Shown one piece after another: positions 21,887 through 33,935 of a stretch of DNA of 64,000 nt. Below the pieces are notes generated by a model. That model ran no database searches and was not told the origin of the DNA. It was given only the letters and a program-made list of their open reading frames with translations. The position numbers were made by a program, and so were the translations under genes. Numbering within the stretch: the first letter of the stretch is position 1; each line of letters opens with the position of its first letter. The stretch covers positions 124,001-188,000 of the forward strand of contig CAKJVC010000059.1 in NCBI GenBank assembly GCA_918026815.1, written 5' to 3'. The DNA comes from Chalara sp. BL73 (taxonomy: Eukaryota > Ascomycota > Leotiomycetes > Helotiales).

Positions 21887-22614
21887 ATGGACATCGACCT
21901 CCCACCTGACCTAACCGCCGTCATATCCGCAAGCGCAGCCAAAAACCAAAGGCTCGTCGTCCTAACCTGCGGCATAGCGGGTGCGTTCCCATCCCCCTTC
22001 CCTGTTCCCCTGCCCCCCCCCCCCCCCCCCCCCCCCAAAAGAAACAGCGGCTAAACAAGGGCCAGGCTCGGGCAAGTCCACGCTCGCCAAGAAGATCGTG
22101 TCCGCGCATGAGAACTTCGTCCGGCTGTCCATAGACGTGTACGTCTACCAGCGCCACGGCCTCTACGGGAGGGATTACGCGGCGTCGGAGCAGGGCGCGT
22201 TGCAGGATGAGGCGGAGCGGGGGCTGAAAGGGGAGTTTGCGGCGCTGATGGCGGAGGGGCGGAGGGACGTGGTCCTTGATTTCAGCTTCTGGAGCCGCGA
22301 GTACCGTGATGGTATGTTTCTAGCCCCTTTTCCGATGAGCTTGTGTGCGGGCGGTGTGATGGCGTGGATGCTGACGGGCGGCAGAGTGGCGGGAGATGGT
22401 GAGGAGCGGGACGAGGATCGTGGTTGTGTATTTTGATGCTGCGGAGGAGGTGCTGTGGCGGAGGATCGAGGAGAGGAGAGAGAAGGGGAGGGAGAAGGGG
22501 AGGGATGCGGATTCGGCGGCGGAGATTACGAGGGAGTTGTTGAGGAGTTATTTGAAGGGGTTTGAGAGGCCGTATATGGATGAGGGTCAAATTATTACTG
22601 TCAAGGTAGAGTGA
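21887..22614 (+). CDS. Small P-loop (AAA_33/zeta-like) kinase-fold ATPase
   Basis: Proposed join(21887-21980, 22066-22311, 22385-22614), 189 aa. The Walker A loop GIAGSGKS (residues about 29-36) is created exactly by splicing exon 1 to exon 2. A Walker B-like strand VVLDFSFWSREYRD follows, and after intron 2 come RIVVVYFDA and an Arg/Lys/Glu-rich LID-like helix (RRIEERREKGREKG). This arrangement is that of small P-loop kinases used on nucleotides, sugars or RNA ends; the substrate is unknown. Exon 1 is supported by the hydrophobic strand RLVVLTCGIAG that must precede Walker A. Intron 1 holds an uninterrupted C24 tract. Exons 2-3 are markedly G-rich compared with neighbouring genes. Confidence 0.85.
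22013..22036 (+). repeat. C24 homopolymer inside intron 1 of the P-loop kinase gene
   Basis: Twenty-four consecutive C residues lie about 30 bases before the acceptor at 22065, in the position of the polypyrimidine tract. Length may vary between strains or be an assembly artefact. Confidence 0.9.
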
Positions 22615-22946
22615 CGGGATTTTACCTACGGATTAGTCGGTGCACCACGTACTGGCTACCCAAAAATAATAGAAGGACATAGCACAAGTCTGAACTTTTT
22701 CATTCCCAGTTCCAACTCAAAATATGCAATACCTTTACTAGCAAGAACTCCTTCCTCGAATATCCCGTATCTTACATCAAACATTTCCCGGCATAAACAA
22801 ATAGTCCAGATCCATCCATCCATCCATCCATTACAGAGACTGCGGAAAGGGTATTTTGAAGAAAAGTCCCAAGAAGCCATTCATTACCCAACCCATCATT
22901 ATACTTCATTTCCCTCATATCCCATCATCAATTTGTTGAGCCGAGT

Positions 22947-25900
22947 TCAGCTCTTGACACTACTCCCAAAACTGCTCATGCTATCCTTCAACTTATCCCC
23001 AATTCCGCCCGCCCATGATGGCAGCTTCATATTCATCCTCAATCGCCCTTCTACAATCGCCTCTACGAGATTGATCAAGCCAAATGTACCTGAACCGATC
23101 GCACGGAAGAGAGCCAAGCACGCCACACTCCAGAGGATAAACTTCAGATAAAAGTTATCACCCACACTTTCATTCCCATACGCTTCGCTGACGGCCATGG
23201 CGAGAATGGCGTTTGAGATCAGCCAGGAGAGCACCATATATGTTCGCACGTTTTTATAGTAATCCTCCTGCTGTTGTGCTTCCGACACCTCGGGGACAGG
23301 CACCTCGATGCGGTCACGTAGGTTGCGGAGCGCTTCGTCATACCCACTGTCGATATCCAGTTGCTCGGATGGCATCTCGAGCTCAACTGTTGAGCCTTTC
23401 CCATGCCCGACAGCTGCTCCTAGATCAGTTTTGATAATATTGTCACCCTTCGTTCCCCAGGTGACATCGTGCGTGTTGCAGAAAGCATATACTTGCAAAG
23501 TGCAGATGTAGGAGGGAAGAAGGAGGAAATATTGGGCAGCCGAGGTGAACATATGCCATGGGTCGAGATAGAGGAAGGACATCAGGAAATAGATGCCGAC
23601 GGTGGAAGCGGTAGAGACAATGAGGTTGGTGAAGACGTTGTTACCAAGCTCCAGCCCGTCTGAGTTATTCTTGAGCTGCTTTACGATGATGTAGATGCAG
23701 GCAAAGGTATTGTACGCCATGATGACGCTATAGACGACCAACGACGTCATATACAACTTCTTAGAACCCTGAGGCCGGTTACCCATGGAAAGAATGAATT
23801 GTGTGCATATTGTAAGGACACATGTATATCGCAGAAAAAGGAAGATGACCTTGCCTATTCCGTGGCCAAACGGATCAAGGGCCGGATCGGCGAGAGACCC
23901 AGAGATAAAGTAGAATGCAAGGTAAAAGTTGGCCAGCGAAAAGTAGGTGAAGAGGAGTTGGATGGATTGATAGACAAACTCAATGTGAAGGAGGATTTTT
24001 CGGGTGATGGTGTGGTCCGTCCGCCAGATTTGTTTGAAGTGGACAAGGGAATAAACGGCAGCAAAGAATGCTCCATTCAACCATCTTCTTCTCTGGGAGA
24101 TGAACTCAGGCACTGCATCTTCAAAATATTAGTTTGATTTTGAGAACTGTAAGAGATAACCTACCTGGCACATCGGTCTCTCCAGTGCAGCTCTTGACAT
24201 ATTTCAGCAACCACCTCTCATCTCGTTTCGCTACAAGTTCCCAGCACAGGATACGATCCTCGGCCAGATACATGTTTGCCGTGAATACGTCAGCATTTTG
24301 ACCATGAAGAGTCTCCCCCTTGAAATACTGGCTTAAAGGTCCGTGGCCAGTATGATCATTTTGCAATGCGTGATATCGATATGCACTCAACGCGCCAGGT
24401 AACACCGTGATGTAGCCAAATACACTCTCCAAAGGCTTATCTAGAATATTCGACATCTTGTACTCGAAGTTTTGTGAAGCAACCAGTGGGTTTAGGAGAC
24501 CCGTCCCGAATCTGCCTTTCATGGCTTTGATCTCACCGCAAGCTCCAGCGACATTGGAATCTGTATCGAAAGCCTTCCACAGATGGTACAATGAGTTTCC
24601 ACCAGGCTTTGTACCAACATCGAGTAGAATACAGATATTCGGTGTGAGGGCGCGTCCGAAAGCGTTGAAGAACCAACGATGCGAGTTCAGCTTTTTGGCA
24701 TTTTTCTCTTTTAGGCAGAAAATCATTTGGCAAGGCACGATTCCTTTCTCAGCACCTTTGAACTTTAGATCTGAGTCGAGAGACACTTGTGTGGTGTACT
24801 CATATACGTGCGCCTGTACCTCTTTTTGATTGACCAGGTTCTTAGCAATGCCGTCTTGATAGACGCCCATAGCCGCAAGAGCATCAAGCGTTCGAGGATG
24901 AATCTTCTGTCGGCCATCTGATACCACGCAAACTACGATTTTTTGCCATCCATGTTCACCCCATGTTCTAGATTTCGAGCGAGAACAAAAATGAGAGATG
25001 TTTTTCATGACAGCGTGCATGGTTCTCGTGAAGTCAATCTCATTCTCATTGTACATGGTGATGCAGATGAAGAGCTCTGTGTCTCTTGTTGTAGATCCGA
25101 TATTTTGTCGTAATTTATACCCCTTGGAGACGAAATCATCCGGATCGCAAGTAACCGCCGTATATCGCATGTGGGTAAACTCAATCTCATCTCTCCTTGG
25201 CAAGAAACTGTACAAAATCGTAGGGATTTTACATTCAAGAATGAGTTCACCATTGATAAGCCTCACCTCCTTCTTCGCCATCTGTGCTTGCCGGACCCCT
25301 CTTCGTTCTTGTTTGCCGTCTGGTGCAGGGCCGTAATGCTGGAAATATCCTTCTGCCTCCTCGTGATCGTCCGCAAGGGTTGAGCTACTCATGTATGATT
25401 CCCTTGTCTTCAATCCATGCTTAGGATCCTTCGTTGGACTATCTGGCCCGAATATGTCGTCTCCATCACCAATATCTCCTTCAAGTGGGATATGAATGGT
25501 CGCATCGTCCGCAAATGTCGAGTTTCGTGCTGAAGCTCCAGGACCAGAAAAGAGAGGTGCAGGCGGGAGCGGCCGTCTGGGACTACCACCATATCGGCTC
25601 GAAGGAGTTCCAGGCCTAGGTGCACCATTCAAGTCTGAGGGTTCAAACTGCATATTAGGCGGAGGGATACCAAAATCCGCAGAACCTCGGGTCTCCCAGG
25701 ATCGTATGGGCGACGCCCGCCCCGTCGGTGAATAAGGGATGTATGTCGTTTCTGGAGGAGCCATTGTTGGCGCACCATCGATTATAGAAGGCGCTCTAGA
25801 ATGTGAAGATGTGACCGTAGGCTGATATGATCTCCTCGGCGTCAACGGACTATTTGACCTATCGTGTAAGCTCGTCTTGCCTTTCAACTGCACTTTAAGG

Positions 25901-26343
25901 GTAGCAAGGGGGGATTTGACAGGATGCCGCAGCAATCTTCTGCGCGAAGGTCCATCTGGGATCTTCGGAAGCTGCTCTGCAAAGCTACTTCCTTTATCAA
26001 CGGCTCCCAGAGCCACCGAGGATGCAGGCGACTTCTTCTGCGGTCCTGTTGGAGCCTTGCTCGAAATGGGCTCTTCTCCCTCCCTGAGAGATGACAAATG
26101 CTCCGGGGTATCCACGGCCTTTGCATTCAATTTCACGGCGGGGAGATGCTTCGGGCACAATGGAGGTGGTACGAGATTGTTTGGTACATACGGCGGTGGC
26201 CGGGTATTTGGTTCATCCTGTGATGTTAATAAGCGTATGTGGGAGGCACTGCCAGTTTCGCCGGTGGGTGTGCTGCTATTTTCTTCTCCATAGGAAGGCG
26301 GATCGTATAAAGGTACTCTTGTTGGAGTATTTGGGTCATGCAT
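22947..26343 (-). CDS. Chitin synthase, division 1 (class I/II)
   Basis: Proposed complement(join(22947-24118, 24165-26343)), 1116 aa. It polymerises UDP-GlcNAc into chitin at the plasma membrane. A long Pro/Ser-rich cytosolic N-terminus (about 1-355) precedes the chitin synthase N-domain ([16 protein letters not shown]) and the GT2 catalytic domain ([46 protein letters not shown]). Catalytic motifs: EDR at about 695-697 and QRRRW at about 735-739; the single 46-nt intron falls between them. A C-terminal half with about seven membrane segments follows. The wording of the core ([14 protein letters not shown]) fits class I or II rather than class III; I cannot separate I from II by eye. No myosin or cytochrome-b5 domain, so not class V-VII. 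About 200 residues longer than many class I/II enzymes, all in the N-terminus. Confidence 0.93.
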
Positions 26344-27518
26344 CGTGAGAACAGGTGCTAGATATGTGATGCGCCTGTGAGTGCGCCGATGGATGATTGG
26401 GGGTCAATATTGATATCTTGATGTCGCGATTCAAACTTCTACTAGATTTGATATTTTCAATCAGCTTTGCGTATGGGATCTGAGGTTTTGAGATCCTGCT
26501 CGTGAATAAATGAGTTTCATGAAAAATGTATGCGCACAAACATTGAGCAGCTGTTGACTTTACATGCCGTTTATTTGGCGATCATTGTTGTTGTCATGGC
26601 AACAGCCGCGAGGCTCAGGGTTGTCAGACAACACCCTTTATGTCCCGCGTTCCATAAGAGTACCAAGGAATTATTCTTAAATTTTCAAAGCAGGTTTTGT
26701 ATGTATTATTAGTCAGGTGGGCTCCCTCTCTCTCTCTTGTTCATGGAGCGGATTCCGCGAGGCATTTGGAGTTTGAACTTGACTTTGCGGTGCCAAAACT
26801 GAATGAGGCTCATCTAATAAAGAGGACAGTAGTAGCATCTAGATAGGAAATCTAGTAAATGTAAACCATGGAAATACGAGTCCCGAGTGTAGAGTGATTT
26901 CGGAGAGCATTTGAAAGCATTCTAGATAGAACTTTAGGAAAAGAGAGATAAAACAGATTGACGGAAATTGCTTGAATATAACACGAGTTAGGCATTCTGA
27001 CATGAAATAAGATAATGCAATGCCGCAAGGATTTGGCTCATGGAAAGTCCCAAATGTGACAAAAGTCACAGAAACATTGTCAAACTGGTATAAAGTGTTT
27101 ACAAGTCTCATTCCACTGCAATTACTATGGTCACATATCTAATCACCATAACTACACGTCATATTTCCCCTCAGGAAGTTGGACTTTTGATGAAAGAGAT
27201 ATCTCCTTGATCATTTTGGATCATAAATGTACACATCGCTACCCGCCCTGTATCTTCTCTCCAACAAAACTTATTCCTCCGCGAAGTCGTAAAGCCTCTG
27301 ATCAGGTCCACTGCCTAAAATGGCGGCAGGAGATCCTTAATGATACAGTAGGGGGTATTTCATGCGGTACCCAACGCCAAGATGAAGATAATAACAAGAA
27401 AATTTGAAGCGAGGTATGCTCATCAGTCAATGCTGAGGTGTGCAGTACTATACAGCGAAGGTGAAGGAACTAGGCATTGTAAGGGTATCTTGGAATCGGA
27501 AAATACGCTGCCTAGTGT
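26344..27518. other. Intergenic between chitin synthase promoter and MSB2 3' end
   Basis: 1.2 kb with no supported gene on either strand. A short CT repeat lies near 26726-26740. It should contain the chitin synthase promoter just above 26343. Confidence 0.45.
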
Positions 27519-30044
27519 TTAGTTCCAGCCCAGAGAGTTCTCTGCCATCATAGGTGCGGAGATCTGTTGTGTTCGCGCAGACTGTCCTGTTCTTCCGCTT
27601 CCCCTGCTATTTCTACTCTCATTCGGTGTAGAGCCTTGTGAAGTCCGTCCACCAGCCATGTAAGGGTTCGCACCACCAATGAGTGCTGGGCTACCAGAAT
27701 GTCTCATCTCAGAGTGGCTCATGACTGAACTGGATCGGCGATGGCTTTGCTTCCGCTTCTTATACCTCCGTGCAATGAAGAACATTGCTGCTCCATAAGC
27801 CGCTGCTGCACCAGCAATACCAATAGTAATTCCGACAGTGTTCTTCTTTACTGCTGTGCTCGTGTTTTGCGCATTCGTATCGAAGACACCACTCTCAGTA
27901 TTGCCTCCTGTTGGAGAAGCGCCACTTCCAGTTCCTGATGCGTCGGCTCCGGCGAGAGATGAGCCGGGTGTGAGGGGAATAGACACAGAGATGTAACTCA
28001 TCAACTCATTCACGCTAGCTTCTCCTTGATTGTAAAGCTTGGATGTGGGAATCTGCAAATCAAGACGAAGTGTCTCAAACATGTTCTCGGCAATGAAAAC
28101 ATAAGCAAGAGTTGTAACGAAGCCCAATTGCTTTGTTGTATCAAGCGGGAAAAGACTGTGCATCTTGACCTGACTTGACGTGAGATCTAAGCCGTATTCC
28201 AAACCTTGAGGAAGGAATTGCATGATTTGAGCTGCAGATATGGCATTTTTAGCAACAAAGTCCCAGTTCAAAGGGAACCTGAAGCCAAGCTGAGCCAGAG
28301 TCAATCCCTCAGGTGGTACCAGGGACGTGACATTGGGATTTGGAATAATCAATGGCAGCTTAGAATCGATTCCAGTCGGCTGTGCGGGTGGAGTAGCACC
28401 TGGAGCAAGGGTGGATGATACAGCAATAATCAGGGAGGAAGGAAGCCATGTTGAGGCAGTATTCGTTCCCGTAGGTGTCACGGTAGCTGGTGGTGGAGCT
28501 GAAGTTACTGTATCAGTTGGTGCATCTGTTGTACCATTGCTTGGAGGAGAAGTTGGTACATCAGTGGGACTTGGTGTTAGCGTTGGGATAACCGTATCAT
28601 TTCCAGGACCAGCTGTGGGTGTTGGCGTAAAGGTTGGTTCGCCTGGCCCGCTGGTGGTTCCGTTATTGCTTGTTGGTGGAGTTACTGTTGGCTGAGGATC
28701 GGTTGTAGTTATATCAGTCGGATTTGGGGTTATAGTTGGCTCAGATGTCGGACCGGTTGTGGTGATGTTGGTATTAGGTGGAAATGGAATCTCCGTTGAA
28801 GTGGTAGGAACATCTGTTGGAGGCACGGTGGGACCATCCGTTGGTGTAGTGGTAGGAACATCTGTTGGAGGCACGGTGGGACCATCCGTTGGTGTAGTGG
28901 TAGGAACATCTGTTGGAGGTGCGGTGGGACCATCCGTTGGTGAAGTGGTGGGAACATCCGTTGGTGTAGTAGTAGGAGCATCCGTTGACGTAATAGTGGG
29001 AATTTCTGTCGGAATTTCTGTCGGAGTTTCGGTTGGGATGGCAGTAGGTATCTCAGTTGGAAGATCGGTTGGAAGACTAGTGGGCAGGTCACTCAGAATG
29101 CTGGATATAAGAGTACCAAGCGGAATGCCAGTGGAGGTTGGCTCTGCAGTGGTTTCTGGGATCTCAGTAGATGAGATTGGGGTAGCAACTCCAGTCGAGG
29201 CGGGTCCCGTCACTCCATCAGTAGTGGGGGTCACAGTTGGCGCAGAATCTGCGGTCGAAGTAATACCATCCGCAGTGGAGGTTAGCGGGTCCGAGGTTGG
29301 TGTGGCTTCTGGCGAGCTTGTTTCCGATACTTCTGTGCTTGTAGGAGTGGCAGATGTCCCATCAAAAATAGTCGAGATATCGGAGAGCAGACTACTAAGA
29401 TCTGGAAGAAGTCCTCCATCAGCTGAAGTAGCAGCCGTTGTCCCTGCGGTTCCTGAAAACGATACACCAGAAGTGATGGCTTCGCTTGCTGCATCAGATG
29501 TAGGAGTAGCATCACTAGAGGTGATGATTCCTGATGGGCCAAACTCAATCCCACTTGAAGTTCCCACGGCACTGGTCTCTTCCGCTGCACCGCTCTCACT
29601 GGATGTCGTTGGCAAAACAACAATAGGTGGTATAACTCCAGTAGAATCGGCCGCGGTGTTGGAATCGTCAGATGTATCTAAGGACGAATCAGAGGTGGAT
29701 GTTGCGGCTGGAGCAAAGTTGGTGTTAGTGACAATGACAGTCGTTACATCGCTCGAATCTGACGAGCTGGTAGGTTGTATTGTTGATCCAGCACTGTCAA
29801 AAATATCTCCAGTCGTTATGCCACTTAAGAAATCAGTAAGTTGACGCCTAGTCGATTGTGAAGATGACGATGATGGAGAAGAGAACAGATCCGCGGTGCT
29901 TAGTTTGGTCTCAGAACTAGTTGTATTCCTGAATATCTGCCGCTTCATTTGTCTTGGAAAATAGTACTTCGGCCGCTCAACTTCCGCACTGGTAACAGCC
30001 GAAAGAACAGCCACTGAGGCCACGAAAATCGAAGATGTATGCAT
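27519..30044 (-). CDS. MSB2: Msb2-type signalling mucin (plasma-membrane sensor)
   Basis: Intronless, 841 aa from the first ATG (30044); an in-frame TTG at 30074 is not needed. In yeasts and filamentous fungi Msb2 senses surface or wall stress and activates Cdc42 and the filamentation/HOG MAP kinases; in plant pathogens it triggers appressorium formation. Seen: an N-terminal signal peptide (IFVASVAVLSAVTSA); a very long Ser/Thr/Pro-rich mucin region with a perfect 16-residue (48-bp) tandem repeat around 28800-28970; a folded extracellular segment (PPEGLTLAQLGFRFPLNWDF to LMSYISVSIPL) conserved next to the membrane; one transmembrane helix at about 736-758 (ITIGIAGAAAAYGAAMFFIA); and an 83-residue basic, Ser-rich cytoplasmic tail ending SLGWN. 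Architecture and tail fit Msb2. It lies next to a chitin synthase gene, and the window also contains BEM1 from the same pathway. Confidence 0.88.
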   Translation of the reverse strand: MHTSSIFVASVAVLSAVTSAEVERPKYYFPRQMKRQIFRNTTSSETKLSTADLFSSPSSSSSQSTRRQLTDFLSGITTGDIFDSAGSTIQPTSSSDSSDVTTVIVTNTNFAPAATSTSDSSLDTSDDSNTAADSTGVIPPIVVLPTTSSESGAAEETSAVGTSSGIEFGPSGIITSSDATPTSDAASEAITSGVSFSGTAGTTAATSADGGLLPDLSSLLSDISTIFDGTSATPTSTEVSETSSPEATPTSDPLTSTADGITSTADSAPTVTPTTDGVTGPASTGVATPISSTEIPETTAEPTSTGIPLGTLISSILSDLPTSLPTDLPTEIPTAIPTETPTEIPTEIPTITSTDAPTTTPTDVPTTSPTDGPTAPPTDVPTTTPTDGPTVPPTDVPTTTPTDGPTVPPTDVPTTSTEIPFPPNTNITTTGPTSEPTITPNPTDITTTDPQPTVTPPTSNNGTTSGPGEPTFTPTPTAGPGNDTVIPTLTPSPTDVPTSPPSNGTTDAPTDTVTSAPPPATVTPTGTNTASTWLPSSLIIAVSSTLAPGATPPAQPTGIDSKLPLIIPNPNVTSLVPPEGLTLAQLGFRFPLNWDFVAKNAISAAQIMQFLPQGLEYGLDLTSSQVKMHSLFPLDTTKQLGFVTTLAYVFIAENMFETLRLDLQIPTSKLYNQGEASVNELMSYISVSIPLTPGSSLAGADASGTGSGASPTGGNTESGVFDTNAQNTSTAVKKNTVGITIGIAGAAAAYGAAMFFIARRYKKRKQSHRRSSSVMSHSEMRHSGSPALIGGANPYMAGGRTSQGSTPNESRNSRGSGRTGQSARTQQISAPMMAENSLGWN
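28800..28985 (-). repeat. 48-bp coding minisatellite in MSB2
   Basis: The sequence starting TCTGTTGGAGG recurs at 28813, 28861 and 28909, exactly 48 bp apart, with one or two partly diverged flanking units. Each unit encodes 16 residues of the TTPTDGPTVPPTDVP type. The repeat lengthens the mucin domain. Confidence 0.9.
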
Positions 30045-33000
30045 CCTGGCTGAAATTTTATGTATCTGCGGCAATTATATAAAGAAAAGACGTGTAAATG
30101 GTTGGTCTAAAAAGGCAGAAACTCGAAATCTAGGGACGATAAGTCAGTACTAGCGAGTACGACGACATAACGGATGAACTGACTGTCAGGGCAAAATGAT
30201 TTTAACGAGTGTACTTGACAGAGACGTCAAAGAGTGTGTCTAGAGCATGTTAGTATTTGTCGACGTTGATTGTTGAGTGCGCATGAATGATCCCCACGAT
30301 CTTCTTCAGCGGCCAGACGATGACCCATCAGGATTGCGACGACCATGTTTCCTCGCGATACGTAGTTCCGCCATACCGCCGACCTTTGAAATAAACTCCC
30401 ACTCACTTGATCAGATTATAGTATCAGTCGTGAAATCGCAAATATCGAACTCAAAGGAGTGTGGTGACGAAGTCGTCAGAGGTTGGGAGATGTTCAAGTC
30501 TTCGATTCGTTCCAGATCATTGACCAGCGACCACAACCCACAGCCTCCCGAGGCCCTCGCAATTCGTATGGAAAACCCGAATATAACGTGCGAGCAAGCT
30601 GCACGACGACGTTGATGCGTTAGAGGTGAGGTAAAAGGTCGGGAGGTGGTGACGACGAGAAGGAGATGGGGGGGAGAGAGTAGGAGTAGGAGGTCAGCGG
30701 TAGGGCGAAAGGTGTGTTTGCTGGGCTTTTGCTGGGGGGTGGAGGGCTTAGTGGGCCTCTGCTTACCAGGAGAAAGAAGGATTTCAGGTTCTTCTCATTT
30801 CCCTCCCCCAACTTGGGCCTGTGGAACCCACATGGACTGGGGGAATTTAAGGACCCTGGACCGAGTTTACCAGTCGGAGCAGCACTTGGCAGCTCCTAAA
30901 ATGGATATGAAGGGGGTAAAGGGCCAATCAGCATGGCGCGGTCGCATAGCCGAAGGATGATTTACTGGTAAACTGGGTGTTTATCACCCCCTTGTCCTGC
31001 TTGGCGGGTATTGCTGGGCGGGTTTATTGCCCTGACCAAAAGGGGGGGGGGCAGGGGGGCGCCACGACCCGTACTCCCCTTTACCATGTTCCTCGAAATA
31101 ACCGGACGAATGAAAGTGGCCAATGTGTCCTTAGGATGTTTTGGAAAAGGCAGGCTAGCTACTCCAACCCCAATCTCCGATAATCGTGCGGAAACATGGC
31201 GTTCGTGTTGGCCCCGGCTCCACCAACCATAGAGCAAAAACACACAAAAAAGAAAAGGGCCAATCCAAAAGTCTGGGCCTAATTAGATTGTTGTTGTCAT
31301 TGAATATCAAATTTAACATTTCGCACTCCAAAGTTGAACATTCGCTCTCACTCTCTCTCTCTGTGCGTGTGTGCGTGTGTGTGTGCGAACGAGTCTTGTG
31401 ATAAGGGGGCTTTACTCTCACAGCACTGTACGGAATACAGGGTGGTGTTTGTGCCTCTTGGCCTGCATACGCAAGTGACTTTCTTGATGTGGTTAAGTGC
31501 GCATATGCAGGTGTTGTGCCGGGGCAGCCTGAAATCTCTGAAGATTAAAATGTTGTGATTTTATTGCAGTAATCAGTAATTTTCCAGCTCTCTAACTGAG
31601 GAGCCATGGCAATAATGCCCTATAACAGACTATGCTTATGGGTTTGTCTACAATTGATGATCAATATCTCACCTCTCAATCAAACATTGAATCGTTGAAA
31701 TCTTTTCGAGAGTCTATGCGGCACACTTGTACCTGAGTAAAAATGCTAACCGCACAGACAGAAATAGTAGCAAAAAATAAATAAATAGCCCGTTGCGTTG
31801 GGAGGGTGTGCCGCCAACATGCTCCACGCAAGCACCCTAAACCAGTTAAACCACGCTTGTGGCTTCGATAAGACCACCACTCAAATGGTCCCAAGATCGA
31901 CCATGCCATGCCTCTAATCTTAATATTGCACCCAGCTTACTCATCTGAGGCAATTGCTGGCGACAACGAAGTCTTTTGGGAATAAATCCAACTGTCAGAC
32001 AAGCTGTGTGCAACCTCAGAGAGATTACATAGTCCCAATTTAGGAGCGTCTTACAACGTTCATCAACAATCGAGAAGAGAGCTTCGCCGCAAAGAATCAA
32101 TAAATATAAGCTGTGGCTGGTCTGACGCGATGAGACCTTTGGAAAGAGGAAAAAAAAAAAGTCACCTCGCACTGACTCCGAGCCACGGGCTTTCCAAAAT
32201 CAATACCCGTGCTTGCTGCTCGAACGCCCGAGCGACGCCGATGAGAGAGAGTCCAGAACCCAAACCGTTTACGCGAAGTAGATGAGGATCAACAGGCCAT
32301 GCAAGTGATGGTAACACATATCCCCCTTATACAGTAAGGACTTGCAACCGGCATATCACGGTGCCAGTAATAATGAACCGCCAAAAGAGCTCCGAGGAGC
32401 CGCCTGACAAGTAACCCCGAGAACGTTGAGCACAACAGTCCAGCGCGCACAGTATCTGCATCTACCCTCCCCTTCTAATCTGCCGTCGTCCGAACTCCAC
32501 TGCACTGGCTTCTTTGTTGCTGTATATTTTGTGCTCAAATTCTTCGAGGCATGTAACAAATTCGTTTCAAGGAAGCATTCCGTGGTTCTGGTGAGCCCCG
32601 TTTCAGTTGTCGAGCATGCCCTGCCAGTGGACCTCCAAGACACGAGTTCTTCGGCCACATCTGGTGATCGGCAGTTGTTTCGAGAGGGATGCACAAATTG
32701 TTGGTCGGTGCATGCAGAGTGAAATTAAGCTCATTTGTTGGAGTTGTTTTCCTGTCAGATCACAATTGTTTAATTTTCAATGCCAAAGGTGACTTTACAC
32801 GTGACCAAGATACATCTCCTATCATTTGTCTTAATTTAAGCTTTGGCGCTTTCTTGTCAACTGAAATTCTGATTGCTCCATCTAGTAGATACCTTATGGA
32901 GAAAAGTTTGTACTTCGTATTGATGTCTTTGCCATTCCGTAACTTAATCTAAACCTCCTTAGTCGAGAGGTCATGAGTCCATGTGCTTTGATCATTGTTA

Positions 33001-33935
33001 TAAGCCGATGGCTCGAGCATACCGTTAGTGGTTACTTCCATGAGATAAGTGGGCTTGATCTGTTGTGCAAGCGTAAAAAATCCATAATCTTACGATATTC
33101 ACTAATACAACTTGGTAAACTGTAGCTCTCATTCTAGTGCTAACCTCTTAAGTTCAACAACACTAGATGTGTCATTCTCTGTAGGCTCAACTAGGGCCAC
33201 ACTGCAATGCGTTTGCAATATTAATGAAGTTTAAGCTAAGTTTTCTTGACTCCTTAATTCAGGCCACAGGAAAGGCAGCTGAAAGTCAATCTCCCTGCAA
33301 AGCCGGGCGAATCACGCGTGGCTCGTCCTGAACAGCAGTGGTTACCTGTAGCCATGATATTTAAATGAAGCACAATGTACATGTTCCCGAGAGAGTTTTG
33401 GGGTTCAGTGAAGTTGAAGGATGTATGGGAAAGGGTAGGAAATAAGGAGGAGATGGCGATTGAGTATTAAAAGGAGCGAAAATAGAATCCGGAGCGGAAG
33501 TAGTGTTGGAGGCGGTAGCCTCGGATCAAATGTTGAGGACCAGGTCTAAAAGTGTATATTGATTATCCATCATTTCAATATTGGTCCAGATATTACAAGC
33601 CTATGGGCTCGATTCTGTAGTAAATGGACCAAACTATATGTATACTCTTTTCGAGTACTTAGAAATTGTGTTCCACAGAAATCGTATTGGAAGAGGTGAA
33701 GTGATATGCCTGCTGATAATATGCAAAAATCGGATCCTATACGGAAAGTGGAATTGTGAATATAAAGTAGCTCTTTTCGACAGTTCTGTTCGATTCCCAA
33801 GACAACTCTGCCATCCTGTTTCACATGTTTATTCATGAGTGTCTTCGTGTTGGTTCAGGCCTCAGATAGCAAGTGCTGCACCTTGCACTATTGGTCTACA
33901 TATCTTGTAAATGAAACATGAGTATAGATAGCTTT
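30045..33935. other. 3.9-kb region with no supported gene
   Basis: The start is the MSB2 promoter. I see no coding region on either strand; the reading frames are short and lack family features. Simple sequence: G-rich runs near 31041-31061, a CT/GT microsatellite at about 31345-31389 and an A10 run near 32150-32160. The 32.2-33.6 kb part has no structure I can name. Confidence 0.5.
31345..31389. repeat. CT(n)/GT(n) microsatellite
   Basis: An imperfect run of CT dinucleotides passes directly into GT/GC dinucleotides. A simple repeat with no evident gene around it. Confidence 0.85.

Noticed and set aside
21981..22436. An ORF with a poly-Pro stretch leading into GSGKST
   Set aside because: The poly-Pro is the translation of the intronic C24 tract. 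A GT-AG intron joins the upstream exon ending CGIAG and rebuilds a proper Walker A loop.
28759..29844. A 361-codon plus-strand frame rich in Val, Gly and Ser
   Set aside because: It is the antisense of the Thr/Pro/Ser-rich mucin domain of MSB2; the repeat makes all frames open there.
30045..30074. A ten-residue extension of MSB2 starting at TTG
   Set aside because: Non-ATG start; the ATG at 30044 begins directly before the signal peptide.
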